Shown: positions 21,677 to 29,247, counted from the stretch's first letter. The stretch: DNA of 56,772 nucleotides from a virus (IMGVR_UViG_3300018432_000006:1-56772); one strand, 5' to 3'. Made by a program: numbers and translations. The notes: generated from the letters alone by a model not told the origin.

Positions 21677-21702
21677 CGGCCCCCACCGGTGAGTGGGGGC
21701 CG
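21677..21702 (-). terminator. Leftward terminator
   Basis: CGGCCCCCAC (21677-21686) pairs with GTGGGGGCCG (21693-21702); on the minus strand TTTTG follows. It ends the two-gene unit 22454-21749. Confidence 0.85.
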
Positions 21703-21748
21703 CTGCCGACGAGGGGTCAGACGTTCTGCTAGGAACAGCGCCAGTCTG

Positions 21749-22024
21749 TCACGCCGTCGGGCGCGTGGGGGACAGCGGCGCATGATCTCTCACCAGGTGA
21801 TGCGGCCCCGGGATCAGGTCGAGCAGCGCCGCGGCTACGTCCTGGTCCATCTCGATGTGGAAGTGATCCGACCCCGGGTGCCGGTTCGTGATGATGCGCC
21901 CGGGAACGAGCCGCGCCAGCTCGTTCCGGAGCACGATGGCCGCTTCGTGGCTCTCCTGAACCCGGAACATGCGCGCCTCCCGCTCCGTGCGCACGTCCGG
22001 GTCGTCGTACCGCTCGACGCTCAT
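21749..22024 (-). CDS. Hypothetical protein, 91 aa
   Basis: The ATG at 22022-22024 comes four bases after the stop of the gene upstream. Mostly helical (EREARMFRVQESHEAAIVLR) with a His-rich strand (HPGSDHFHIEMDQDVA). No family recognised. Confidence 0.78.
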   Translation of the reverse strand: MSVERYDDPDVRTEREARMFRVQESHEAAIVLRNELARLVPGRIITNRHPGSDHFHIEMDQDVAAALLDLIPGPHHLVRDHAPLSPTRPTA

Positions 22025-22028
22025 CGCG

Positions 22029-22454
22029 TCAGTCGACGATCCGGAACAGGCTGGTGCCCATGGTGCGAGCGTGGTCGACGTCGATCTGTGGAACCTCGAT
22101 GTAGCCGTAGGCGTCGCGCTTCGCCAGGCCAGACCGGGCGGCGTATCGCCCGCAACGCCAGACATCCTTCACGCGAACCGTGCCCTGAACCGGCGCGGGC
22201 TCGACCGTCGCGGCCGGCTCGACGGTCTCGACGCTGACGAAGGTGACGGAGCCGTTGGCGCCGTAGATCGCGTATTCGCCGGCGTCGACGTTGCGGGTGT
22301 GGATGTCACTCCGCTTGATGGTGACGTCGGCGCCGTGACGCTGGTAGTAGGCGTCCCGGATGGCGGCGTAGGCGTCTTCGGCCTCGATGCCCCGGAACGT
22401 GTGCGGGATGCGCCCACCCTGCGCGGCTCTGAGGGTGACGGTGTAGGTGCTCAT
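22029..22454 (-). CDS. Hypothetical protein, 141 aa
   Basis: The ATG at 22452-22454 follows GGAGGACACC. The first half is alpha/beta (STYTVTLRAAQGGRIPHTFR) and the second a beta-rich tail. First gene after the promoter at 22476. Confidence 0.8.
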   Translation of the reverse strand: MSTYTVTLRAAQGGRIPHTFRGIEAEDAYAAIRDAYYQRHGADVTIKRSDIHTRNVDAGEYAIYGANGSVTFVSVETVEPAATVEPAPVQGTVRVKDVWRCGRYAARSGLAKRDAYGYIEVPQIDVDHARTMGTSLFRIVD

Positions 22455-22475
22455 GGTGTCCTCCGTGACTAGTCC

Positions 22476-22519
22476 GTTCTGACGTGCGCAACCGTACACA
22501 CGTGGGTCACCCGACGCAA
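22476..22519 (-). promoter_or_regulatory. Leftward phage promoter, GTCAGAAC family
   Basis: On the minus strand TTGCGT (22514-22519), 17-base spacer, TACGGT (22491-22496), then TGCGCACGTCAGAACGG. Confidence 0.9.
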
Positions 22520-22568
22520 CACCCCGCGTCGCCCGAACCGGTAGGGGAGAACTACCCATTCGGGTGAT

Positions 22569-22587
22569 GGACACCGAACGGGTGTCC
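22569..22587. promoter_or_regulatory. Inverted repeat beside a promoter, candidate operator
   Basis: GGACACC-GAACG-GGTGTCC is a perfect 7-bp inverted repeat ending three bases before the -35 at 22591. Divergent promoters flank this gap. Confidence 0.5.
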
Positions 22588-22590
22588 TGA

Positions 22591-22634
22591 TTGACACACG
22601 TTGTCACCCCGGTGCATGCTCGCCACGTCAGAAC
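22591..22634 (+). promoter_or_regulatory. Rightward phage promoter, GTCAGAAC family (variant)
   Basis: TTGACA (22591-22596), 18-base spacer, CATGCT (22615-22620), then CGCCACGTCAGAAC. The -10 departs from TANNGT but the downstream element is intact. Confidence 0.75.
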
Positions 22635-22655
22635 CGACAGAACGGAGAAACCCCC

Positions 22656-22748
22656 GTGAGACGACGCGCATGGTTCGTCCTCGCGCTGATCGAGGCCGGC
22701 ATCGTGTGCCTGGCCGTGGTCGGCGTCGACGCACAACGCACCTGGTAA
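22656..22748 (+). CDS. Single-pass membrane peptide, 30 aa
   Basis: GTG start after AACGGAGAAACCCCC. A basic start (MRRRAW) and one hydrophobic helix (FVLALIEAGIVCLAVVGV). Short, but well placed behind a promoter and ribosome-binding site. Confidence 0.6.
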   Translation: MRRRAWFVLALIEAGIVCLAVVGVDAQRTW

Positions 22749-22760
22749 CGAAAGAGCCCC

Positions 22761-22928
22761 ATGGCACACCACAACCGCATCATCTGCGACGCATGGCCCT
22801 GCAAACCAGGACCCCCCGCAGGCCACCACCCCGAACCCACCGACGTCGACGAAGACGACGGAACCACCAGCGAAGCACGCGTCACGGTCCAACCGCCGCG
22901 CAAGCCTCGCCCCGACGACGAGAGCTGA
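22761..22928 (+). CDS. Hypothetical protein, 55 aa
   Basis: GAAAGAGCCCC precedes the ATG. Polar, Pro- and His-rich (GPPAGHHPEPTDVDEDDG) with two cysteines; probably disordered. Confidence 0.6.
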   Translation: MAHHNRIICDAWPCKPGPPAGHHPEPTDVDEDDGTTSEARVTVQPPRKPRPDDES

Positions 22929-22937
22929 AGGGACCCT

Positions 22938-23141
22938 ATGCCCGAAGAGCCCGAAGAGCCCGAAGAGGTCCGGACCTACACCCCGCAAGAGGTAGCCACG
23001 CTGTTCAACGTGCATGTCCGCTCCGTGTCCCGATGGGCCGCGAGAGGCAAGCTGGGATTCTTCCGCACCCCGGGCGGACACCGGCGCTACTACGCCGACC
23101 CCATCGACGCGATGATCGCGAACGGGGGCAACAAAGCATGA
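22938..23141 (+). CDS. BldC/MerR-like DNA-binding protein, 67 aa
   Basis: Residues 13-60 (YTPQEVATLFNVHVRSVSRW ... GFFRTPGGHRRYY) form the small winged-helix of BldC and of phage excisionases. The start is an acidic repeat (PEEPEEPEE). It may be a directionality factor or a transcription regulator; no integrase is present to favour the first. Confidence 0.88.
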   Translation: MPEEPEEPEEVRTYTPQEVATLFNVHVRSVSRWAARGKLGFFRTPGGHRRYYADPIDAMIANGGNKA

Positions 23142-23410
23142 CCACCGTCATCGTCATCACGGTCGGCTGCCTCTATCTCGCTGGCATCATCATCGCCGCC
23201 GGTGACGCGCTACTCGACGAGCTGAACGAGCGCGAGCAGATGTACACCGCAGAGCTGGACACCGTCCGCGACGACGCACGCCGCCGTGTGCTCGCCGCGC
23301 AACGTCGCATGCACTGGTCGCCCCTGTGGCCCGTGCTGCTCATCCAAGCCCTGTGGCGCCTCCGGCTCGAAAACGCACCACCCCGCCACGGAACACCCCG
23401 CAACCACTGA
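23138..23410 (+). CDS. Small membrane protein of the SPxWPLL type, 90 aa
   Basis: ATGA overlap. An N-terminal transmembrane helix (VIVITVGCLYLAGIIIAAGD), a charged helix, then HWSPLWPVLLIQALWRLR. Third member of the family with 7019-7309 and 16173-16478. Confidence 0.8.
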   Translation: MTTVIVITVGCLYLAGIIIAAGDALLDELNEREQMYTAELDTVRDDARRRVLAAQRRMHWSPLWPVLLIQALWRLRLENAPPRHGTPRNH

Positions 23411-23425
23411 CCAGAGAGAACCCCG

Positions 23426-23977
23426 ATGAGAACCAACTACCACGCCCACCGGACCATCCCCGGTCTGGCGCTCGCGGCCTTCGCCGCCGCGACCATCGCC
23501 GGCTGCACCATGGCGCCGGCCCCCGCCGTCGACGAGCCGGCCCCGTCCGCGACCGTCGTCGACGACGCCGCGGAGACGCTGCCCGACCAGCCCGAAGGCC
23601 GGTTCGGTAAGCCCCTGAAGTACCCCGACGGCATGCGCATCAAGCTGTCGGAGCCGGAGCAGTTCGACCCGCCACCGGGCGCCTACATCGACGCGACCAT
23701 GCCGTACTACGTGAAGTTCACGGTGAGCATCACCAACGGCAGCGTCAGGCGGTTCGACCCCATCCTGATGTCGATCTCCGTCGCATCGGGGGAGACCCAA
23801 GGCAGCCCGCTCTACGACGTCAGCAACGGCCTCTCAGTCACCCAGGACACGGTCATCCCGCCCGGCGACGTGCGCTCATGGGTGGTCGCGTTCGGCGTCA
23901 CCGACGTCGACGACATCACCGCGCAGGTATCGCTGAACGACCTGGTGCACGACGACGCGCTGTTCACGGCGTCATGA
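23426..23977 (+). CDS. Lipoprotein, 183 aa
   Basis: The signal peptide ends in the lipobox TIAGC with the lipidated cysteine at residue 27. The mature part begins with a Pro/Asp-rich linker and continues as a beta-sandwich (YYVKFTVSITNGSVRRFDPI ... VIPPGDVRSWVVAFGV) like the DUF4352 immunoglobulin-like fold. It should sit on the outer face of the membrane. Phage lipoproteins often block superinfection; that role is not shown here. Confidence 0.88.
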   Translation: MRTNYHAHRTIPGLALAAFAAATIAGCTMAPAPAVDEPAPSATVVDDAAETLPDQPEGRFGKPLKYPDGMRIKLSEPEQFDPPPGAYIDATMPYYVKFTVSITNGSVRRFDPILMSISVASGETQGSPLYDVSNGLSVTQDTVIPPGDVRSWVVAFGVTDVDDITAQVSLNDLVHDDALFTAS

Positions 23978-24174
23978 TCACGCTGTTCCTCGGACCCGAC
24001 GAGTGCCGCGCGGAGCACGCCGGCCCCTACGTCGGTGACATCATGCGCGGATCGTTCGTCACCTACGTCTGCGACAAGCCTCGCGGACACGCCTACCCCG
24101 ACAGGCACTTCGATTCCGCATTGGACTTCGCGTGGTCGGACGCCGTCGACGCGCTGCGGCTGGTGACGACGTGA
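23974..24174 (+). CDS. Hypothetical protein, 66 aa
   Basis: ATGA overlap with the lipoprotein gene. Cys and His residues (DECRAEHAG ... YVCDKPRGHAYPDRHFD) in a pattern common to small actinobacterial proteins that bind zinc. Confidence 0.75.
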   Translation: MITLFLGPDECRAEHAGPYVGDIMRGSFVTYVCDKPRGHAYPDRHFDSALDFAWSDAVDALRLVTT

Positions 24175-24356
24175 CGACCATAAACGACATCCTGACGGCA
24201 CGGGGAGTCGCTTACTTGCTGCACCTGTTCATGATCTTCGTGACGGCGCTGGTGGTGTGGTGGCTGCACCGGTACGTGCCGTTCATCCCAGACATGCACT
24301 TCGGGCAGTGCATCGCGCTGGTAGCTGTCGTGCACGTGCTTCGACGGTGGTCGTAG
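24171..24356 (+). CDS. Small membrane protein, 61 aa
   Basis: GTG start in overlap with the previous gene. Two hydrophobic segments (YLLHLFMIFVTALVVWWL and CIALVAVVHVL). A holin-like layout, but not near the lysin. Confidence 0.74.
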   Translation: MTTINDILTARGVAYLLHLFMIFVTALVVWWLHRYVPFIPDMHFGQCIALVAVVHVLRRWS

Positions 24357-24368
24357 ACCGTCAGCAGC

Positions 24369-24397
24369 AGCCCCCGCGCTCTCACGGTGCGGGGGCT
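24369..24397 (+). terminator. Terminator hairpin
   Basis: AGCCCCCGC (24369-24377) pairs with GCGGGGGCT (24389-24397), followed by GTGTCATG; closes the 22.6-24.4 kb unit. Confidence 0.8.
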
Positions 24398-24406
24398 GTG
24401 TCATGT

Positions 24407-24450
24407 CGCGCATGACGGGTCGGAAGTGGTAGTGTTACGCCTGTAAGCAC
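24407..24450 (+). promoter_or_regulatory. Degenerate copy of the phage promoter before the recombination genes
   Basis: TAGTGT (24430-24435) then TACGCCT and GTAAGCAC (24443-24450), six of eight matches to GTCAGAAC. The -35 region (CGCGCA) is poor, so this promoter may be weaker or need an activator. Confidence 0.5.
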
Positions 24451-24471
24451 ACACACGAGAAAGGGGCAGCC

Positions 24472-25269
24472 GTGCGCATCGAACACGACATGCCAATGCG
24501 CGAGTATCAGCGCCAGCCGGAGTTGTCAGCTTCGGACGTCAAGGCCATCAACTCGAACCCGCACCGCTGGTTCACGAACCGGGGACACGAGCGCGTGCCC
24601 ACCCCCGCGATGATCCTGGGGAGCGCGGTGCACGCGATGATCCTCGGAGACGACCATGAGGTGGTCGCGCTCGATGTCAGCGACTTCAAGACGATTGCCG
24701 CACGCCAGGCGAAGGCCGCAGCCCTCGACGAGGGCAAGTACCCGCTGACCATCGACCAGCACGAGCAGGCGACCGCCATGGCGAAGGCCGTACGCGAGAA
24801 CCCTGACGTCAAGCCCCTGATTGCGTCCGGCAAGTCAGAGGTGTCGTTCTTCAGCGAGCACGAAGCGACCGGGCAGCCCATCCGCGGTCGCGTCGACCGG
24901 GTCGACGTCGACGCCTGCCGCATCGTCGACTTCAAGACCAGCGACAGCGCCTACCCGGAAAAGTTCGTCAGGCAGGCCGGCCGGATGAACTACCACGTCT
25001 CCGCAGCGAACTACGGCGACGCGTGGGGCCACCACGCCGGCACCGCCCCCTGGGAAGTCCTCTTCGTCGTCATCGAGCGCGACTACCCCTACACGTGCTC
25101 CGTCGTGAAGCTGGGGCCGTCGTCCCTCGACCTGGGGCGCCGCGCGTTCACGCGTGGCATCCACACCTACCGGCAGGCCAGCATGACCGGCTCATGGGGT
25201 ACCCCGTGGCCCGGCATCACAACGGTCGAGCTGCCCAAGTACGAGTTCTACGCAGAGGACGAGCGATGA
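24472..25269 (+). CDS. RecE-like PD-(D/E)XK exonuclease, 265 aa
   Basis: The GTG follows AAAGGGGCAGCC. The pattern LSASDVKAI ... LGSAVHAMIL ... RGRVDRVD ... IVDFKTS matches the Cas4/RecE-type nuclease family of phages; D142 and D153-F-K155 would be catalytic. The next gene, overlapping by ATGA, is an annealing protein, so the pair should act as a double-strand-end exonuclease and its annealase. Confidence 0.9.
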   Translation: MRIEHDMPMREYQRQPELSASDVKAINSNPHRWFTNRGHERVPTPAMILGSAVHAMILGDDHEVVALDVSDFKTIAARQAKAAALDEGKYPLTIDQHEQATAMAKAVRENPDVKPLIASGKSEVSFFSEHEATGQPIRGRVDRVDVDACRIVDFKTSDSAYPEKFVRQAGRMNYHVSAANYGDAWGHHAGTAPWEVLFVVIERDYPYTCSVVKLGPSSLDLGRRAFTRGIHTYRQASMTGSWGTPWPGITTVELPKYEFYAEDER

Positions 25270-25925
25270 GCGACCAGACGACCGACCAGACCACCGAAGC
25301 GGCACCGGAGCAGGACACCACGCGCATCACGCACGCGAACCTGCCCATGGCGCTCGCCGCCTTCCAGGCCGAGATGCCCACCGTCGCGAAGGGCCGCACC
25401 GCCCGCGTACCTACCAAGTCCGGTGGCGCCTACACCTACTCGTATGCGGACATCGCGGACCTGTCCCGCATCGTCATCCCGCTGCTGTCCAAGCACGGCC
25501 TCGCGTTCCTCTGCGCGCCCGCCATGGGTCAGCAGGGCTACGAGCTGGTTGGCCGGCTGCTGCACGAGTCCGGGCAAGAGTTCAGCGGCTCCCTGCCGCT
25601 GTACGGCAACACGAGCCAGGACATCGGCGGCTCGATCACGTACATGCGCCGCTACCTGCTGGGCTGCCTCACCGGCGTCGTCACGGACGAGGACACCGAC
25701 GCCGCCGGCGTGCCCGGCGACCGCCCGCAGCAGCAGGACCCGCGCGCGAAGAAGGAAGAGCCGCTGACGCAGGAACAGTTCGTGGCCATCAAGGAATACG
25801 CCGACTCCGGATACCCGGTCGATGACCTGATGTTCCGGCAGTGGGGAGCCGACGTCACGGCGAAGAACATGACCCGCACACAGGGTGACGCTCTGCTGAA
25901 GATCCTGCACGACACCGAAAAGTGA
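25266..25925 (+). CDS. Erf-like single-strand annealing protein, 219 aa
   Basis: Residues 20-150 (ALAAFQAEMPTVAKGR ... YTYSYADIADLSRIVIPLLS ... GNTSQDIGGSITYMRRYLL) match the ERF superfamily of recombinases, which anneal complementary single strands. The C-terminal part is helical (LTQEQFVAIKEYADSGY) after a polar linker. It is co-translated with the exonuclease and ended by a strong terminator. Confidence 0.93.
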   Translation: MSDQTTDQTTEAAPEQDTTRITHANLPMALAAFQAEMPTVAKGRTARVPTKSGGAYTYSYADIADLSRIVIPLLSKHGLAFLCAPAMGQQGYELVGRLLHESGQEFSGSLPLYGNTSQDIGGSITYMRRYLLGCLTGVVTDEDTDAAGVPGDRPQQQDPRAKKEEPLTQEQFVAIKEYADSGYPVDDLMFRQWGADVTAKNMTRTQGDALLKILHDTEK

Positions 25926-25929
25926 CGAC

Positions 25930-25964
25930 GGTGGGGGCGGCGCTGAACAGGCGCCGCCCCCACC
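25930..25964 (+). terminator. Terminator hairpin
   Basis: GGTGGGGGCGGCGC (25930-25943) pairs perfectly with GCGCCGCCCCCACC (25951-25964), followed by TTCCCCC. Confidence 0.85.
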
Positions 25965-26009
25965 TTCCCCCACCTGCGAGCGCAACCCGCGCCCAGAAAG
26001 GATGATCCC

Positions 26010-26351
26010 ATGGCCAAGATGCTCACCATCGACGAGTACCGCCGCCAGATCGCGAACGGCATGTCTGAAGAGACACTGCGCCTGAAGATCAAGGGCGTCG
26101 CGAAAGAGCTGGGGTGGATGAGCTACCACACCCACGACTCGCGCCGCTCTGACGCCGGCTGGCCCGACCTGGCGTTGGTCCACCCGATCCGCGGCCGGTT
26201 CCTGGTCCGAGAGCTGAAGGACGAGCGCCGCAAGGTCACGACCGAACAGGCCGATTGGCTGCACGCGCTGACCATGGCCGGCATCAACGCCGGCGTCTGG
26301 CGCCCCATGGACTTCGTCGACGAGACCGTACTGCGCGAGCTGCTGGCATGA
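26010..26351 (+). CDS. VRR-NUC domain nuclease, 113 aa
   Basis: E21, D53 (GWPDLAL), E68-x-K70 (RELK) and Q80 are the conserved residues of the VRR-NUC family, a PD-(D/E)XK fold often acting as a structure-specific or Holliday-junction nuclease in phages. The length equals that of a stand-alone domain. AGAAAGGATGATCCC precedes the ATG. Placed after the exonuclease/annealase pair, it probably resolves recombination intermediates. Confidence 0.92.
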   Translation: MAKMLTIDEYRRQIANGMSEETLRLKIKGVAKELGWMSYHTHDSRRSDAGWPDLALVHPIRGRFLVRELKDERRKVTTEQADWLHALTMAGINAGVWRPMDFVDETVLRELLA

Positions 26352-26707
26352 CCGACAGCCCCCGCATCAGCTTCCGTGTCCCACCAGAGACGAAGGCCCT
26401 TGCCACGGAGATCGCCGCCGCCAACGGGCTCACGCTCGCCGGCCTCGTGCGCGAGTTCCTGTACCGGTACGTCATTGCCGACGCCGCGCCCGTGCGGAAG
26501 CTGCCGAACACGCGCGGCGCCCGCACGGTCACCGTGTACGTCGGCGCCCAGCTCGCGCGCGCGGCGCGCCTGCACGCGGAGCGCAACAACGAAGACCTCT
26601 CCCGTCCGATCGTCGAGTTCCTGACCCGGACGGTTGAGCAATGGCAGGCAGAAACTGCCGAGAAACCCCACACCAGCACAGCAGCACAACCCACGGAGGA
26701 ATCATGA
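26348..26707 (+). CDS. Tandem ribbon-helix-helix-like protein, 119 aa
   Basis: ATGA overlap with the nuclease gene. Two similar units, RISFRVPPETKALATEIAAA (residues 6-43) and TVTVYVGAQLARAARLHAER (60-97), each have the short strand plus two helices of a CopG/Arc-type fold, so one chain could form the usual dimer. It may regulate this operon. The assignment rests on pattern only. Confidence 0.65.
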   Translation: MTDSPRISFRVPPETKALATEIAAANGLTLAGLVREFLYRYVIADAAPVRKLPNTRGARTVTVYVGAQLARAARLHAERNNEDLSRPIVEFLTRTVEQWQAETAEKPHTSTAAQPTEES

Positions 26708-27123
26708 AGAACACCCGCTACATCGTCGGCGCGGCCATCCTCGCGGCATTGCTCACCGGAGGCGCGGCCGGCTGCACCTCGGACGCTCAGACCGTCTCGG
26801 ACAACCTGTCGACCGCGGCCGACCAGTTCGAGGTTCAGCGCAAGATCGTCGGCATCAACGGCATCACCGACAAGCCCGCGTTCGTCGTCGAGGGCCGGTG
26901 CTCGATCGCCGACGAGGCCCGACAGTTGGAAGTCACGTGCAAGCACGGGGACGACGACTACCGCAAGCACTTCGTCGGGCTCAGCGACAACGTGTTCTAC
27001 GTGGCGACGCAGATGGGTCCCATGGACGCGAGCGAATACCACACGCGCATCATCATCAAGCCGGAGAGCATCATCCCGGACTTCGACCTGGAGACGTCAG
27101 CGGACATCGAGGGTGACCAGTGA
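26704..27123 (+). CDS. Lipoprotein, 139 aa
   Basis: The signal peptide ends GGAAGC with the lipidated cysteine at residue 24. The mature part is helical then beta-rich (FVVEGRCSIADEARQLEVTC ... DNVFYVATQMGP), like the small beta-sandwich lipoproteins of many actinophages. Second lipoprotein of this genome. Overlaps the preceding gene. Confidence 0.88.
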   Translation: MKNTRYIVGAAILAALLTGGAAGCTSDAQTVSDNLSTAADQFEVQRKIVGINGITDKPAFVVEGRCSIADEARQLEVTCKHGDDDYRKHFVGLSDNVFYVATQMGPMDASEYHTRIIIKPESIIPDFDLETSADIEGDQ

Positions 27124-27698
27124 CGATGCCCGAACGCCTCATCGAGGACGTCGTGCGCCAGGCTGCCCTGTCCATCCTGGAGACCGGCCGCGAGATGGAC
27201 GAGTGGGACCAGGCGCCGTTCATGACGCTCGTCGCACGCAGGGGCGACGATCCCGTCTGCATTCCCGTGACCATCCCAGAATCCACGTGGCTCGAAGCGC
27301 ACCCCGCGGACGTACTCACCGGGCTCACGTTCGGTGTCTCGAAGGGTCTGCTGAAGTTCCAGCTAGGGGAGCCGATCAGCACGGCGGACGTCTGCGGCGT
27401 GATCCTCTTCACGGAGGGTCACGGCGTTGACAGCGACGAGCTGACGGAGGCCCAGAAGGTCACCCTCGACGACTTCCAGAAGCGGCACCGCCTGGAACAC
27501 CACCCGAAGGCGCGCGAACTGCGCATGGCGAACATCATCGACCGTTCGCTGACGCAGGCGATGATCCGCCACTTCCGGGGCAAGCCCGTCGACGACAAGG
27601 TCATCTACAACATCACCGGCCGCGTCCCGCTCACCCTCGAACGCTTCGTCACCGCTCTGTTCGCCTCATGGATGGGGGACGCAGCCAAGACCCCCTGA
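27120..27698 (+). CDS. Hypothetical protein, 192 aa
   Basis: GTG start in GTGA overlap; an ATG two codons later is possible. Mixed alpha/beta with a polar helical centre (DDFQKRHRLEHHPKARELRM). No family recognised. Last gene of the 26.0-27.7 kb unit. Confidence 0.8.
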   Translation: MTMPERLIEDVVRQAALSILETGREMDEWDQAPFMTLVARRGDDPVCIPVTIPESTWLEAHPADVLTGLTFGVSKGLLKFQLGEPISTADVCGVILFTEGHGVDSDELTEAQKVTLDDFQKRHRLEHHPKARELRMANIIDRSLTQAMIRHFRGKPVDDKVIYNITGRVPLTLERFVTALFASWMGDAAKTP

Positions 27699-27749
27699 CA
27701 TACCCATCCGGGGTATGGGGTGGTCAATTCGGCCACCTGGCGTGATAAT
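27699..27749 (+). promoter_or_regulatory. Candidate promoter with upstream inverted repeat
   Basis: TGGTCA (27721-27726), 17-base spacer, GATAAT (27744-27749). Just upstream CATACCC (27699-27705) and GGGTATG (27711-27717) form an inverted repeat that could be an operator or the terminator of the previous unit. Confidence 0.5.
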
Positions 27750-27804
27750 GGGACCGACCAGACACACCGACCGACGAAAGCGACGGAGCCCGGAGGTGAT
27801 CCTT

Positions 27805-28119
27805 ATGAGCCAGGCAACAACCATCCAGACCAACCAGCCCTGCCCGCACGGAGAGCGCACCGACCGCACCACGTCTCTCGGTGAGCCGATCTGCGCGCTC
27901 TGCCGCGTCGAGGCCGCACGTCTGCGCGACCGCCCCGACCCCACCCCGGACTGGCAGATGCTCCGGGCAGCCGACGACACCTTCACCAGCTCTGACCGCG
28001 ACCCGCGCGTCAGCCTGGCCGACGGGTTCGCCGCTTCCGACGCCGAGATCCTGGCAACCCTGTTCTCGGACGACCCGCGCGGCCGGCGCCTCCGCGACCA
28101 GGTCCGCGCCTCCCTGTAA
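27805..28119 (+). CDS. Hypothetical protein with strong ribosome-binding site, 104 aa
   Basis: GGAGGTGATCCTT before the ATG matches the anti-Shine-Dalgarno of 16S rRNA almost fully, the strongest site in the window, so the protein should be abundant. An N-terminal Cys/His set (CPHGERTD ... CALCRVE) resembles a small zinc finger; the rest is acidic and helical. No family recognised. Confidence 0.8.
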   Translation: MSQATTIQTNQPCPHGERTDRTTSLGEPICALCRVEAARLRDRPDPTPDWQMLRAADDTFTSSDRDPRVSLADGFAASDAEILATLFSDDPRGRRLRDQVRASL

Positions 28120-28129
28120 CGTCAACCCC

Positions 28130-28162
28130 GCGCCCCCCTGGTACCCACTCCCAGGGGGGCGC
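28130..28162 (+). terminator. Terminator-like hairpin between genes
   Basis: GCGCCCCCCTGG (28130-28141) pairs with CCAGGGGGGCGC (28151-28162), 12 bp, no T-run; the next gene begins 28 bases later. Confidence 0.65.
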
Positions 28163-28190
28163 AGTCATGCCCCAACCAGAGAGGAACCCC

Positions 28191-28766
28191 ATGCGGCTCA
28201 CCATCGATCTCGACACCGCCCAGCTCACCGCCGAAGACAGGCGCGTACTCATGGCGCTCGCCGGCCACGACGCCGGCGAGCTGCGTATCACCATGCTCGA
28301 CGAACCGACGCGCGAGCGGATCAGGACCGGCACCAACCCCGGCGAGGTGCCCCGGTTCGACGGACCGGACGTTCAGAAGCAAGGCATCCCGCCGTCGCCC
28401 CCGCTGCCCGTTCCGGCACCGGCGGACTTCGCTGCCAGGCTGGGGGAGGCAGTGCAGCAGTTCGGCCCGCGGGGGAGCGGACCAGAGGCGCGCCTGCCGT
28501 TCGCGCAGCAGGCCGGCGTGCGCACCAGCTCGACGATGCCCGACTACGACGAGCCCGCGGAAGTTGTCGACACTGACGACATCGTCGACGAGCCGTCGGA
28601 AGTCGTCGACGTCGACGGCCCGCAGGTCATCCGGGCTCGTGGCAGGGTGTCCGTACCGCGCGAGCTGGTCGAGGAAGACACCCACGTGCCCCACCTGGAA
28701 GACAGCGTTCGTTCGGCCATCCTGGGCGTCGTCGAGCAGCCGCCCGTACGCCATACCAGCCCCTGA
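28191..28766 (+). CDS. Hypothetical protein, 191 aa
   Basis: GAGAGGAACCCC precedes the ATG at 28191; the frame is open to 28167 but that start lies in the hairpin. An N-terminal helical part (MRLTIDLDTAQLTAEDRRVL) leads to a long acidic, Pro-rich, probably disordered region with repeated PAEVVD/PSEVVD blocks. No family recognised. Confidence 0.78.
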   Translation: MRLTIDLDTAQLTAEDRRVLMALAGHDAGELRITMLDEPTRERIRTGTNPGEVPRFDGPDVQKQGIPPSPPLPVPAPADFAARLGEAVQQFGPRGSGPEARLPFAQQAGVRTSSTMPDYDEPAEVVDTDDIVDEPSEVVDVDGPQVIRARGRVSVPRELVEEDTHVPHLEDSVRSAILGVVEQPPVRHTSP

Positions 28767-28772
28767 ACGCCA

Positions 28773-28805
28773 GAGAGCCCCCCGCAGGTGTAGCGGGGGG
28801 CTCTC
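28773..28805. terminator. Bidirectional terminator
   Basis: GAGAGCCCCCCGC (28773-28785) pairs with GCGGGGGGCTCTC (28793-28805) between converging genes. Confidence 0.88.
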
Positions 28806-28842
28806 CGGATGGATCGTGCGGTGCCGGTGTAGGCGGGACCGA

Positions 28843-29247
28843 TCATACAGGGATCATGGACCACACCTGGTTGATCGCGGTGGGGAACCAGGACGTCACC
28901 AGCGGCGTCGAGCCGACGACGAACGAGCAGATCACCATGCCCCACTTCTCGCCGTTGCTGACGTGCCCGTCGTGCAGCCACCACGCGAGCAGCCCGACGC
29001 AGATGACGATGACGGCGCCGGAGTACACGCCACCCGTCTCGATGGACTGGTTGAAGAAGAACTGCGACACCAGGTTAGCGAGCCAGTTGATCAGCCCCGG
29101 CAGTAGCCCGCTGATGATGGGCGCCGTCCCGATGATGAACGAGCACGCGACCAGCGCGAAGGCCCACATGCCGCTGGTGCGCCTCTTCTTGATCATCATG
29201 ACGAAGAACACGAGAGCGGCTAGGCCGGCCCCTGCGCTGTAGATCAC
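28843..29247 (-). CDS. Multi-pass membrane protein, 134 aa
   Basis: GTG start after AGGGGATGCAACC. Four hydrophobic segments (SAGAGLAALVFFVMMI, MWAFALVACSFIIGTAPI, VYSGAVIVICVGLLAWWL, MVICSFVVGSTPLV) with short loops. Layout recalls small membrane proteins of conjugative actinobacterial elements and some holins; neither is established. Confidence 0.78.
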   Translation of the reverse strand: MIYSAGAGLAALVFFVMMIKKRRTSGMWAFALVACSFIIGTAPIISGLLPGLINWLANLVSQFFFNQSIETGGVYSGAVIVICVGLLAWWLHDGHVSNGEKWGMVICSFVVGSTPLVTSWFPTAINQVWSMIPV

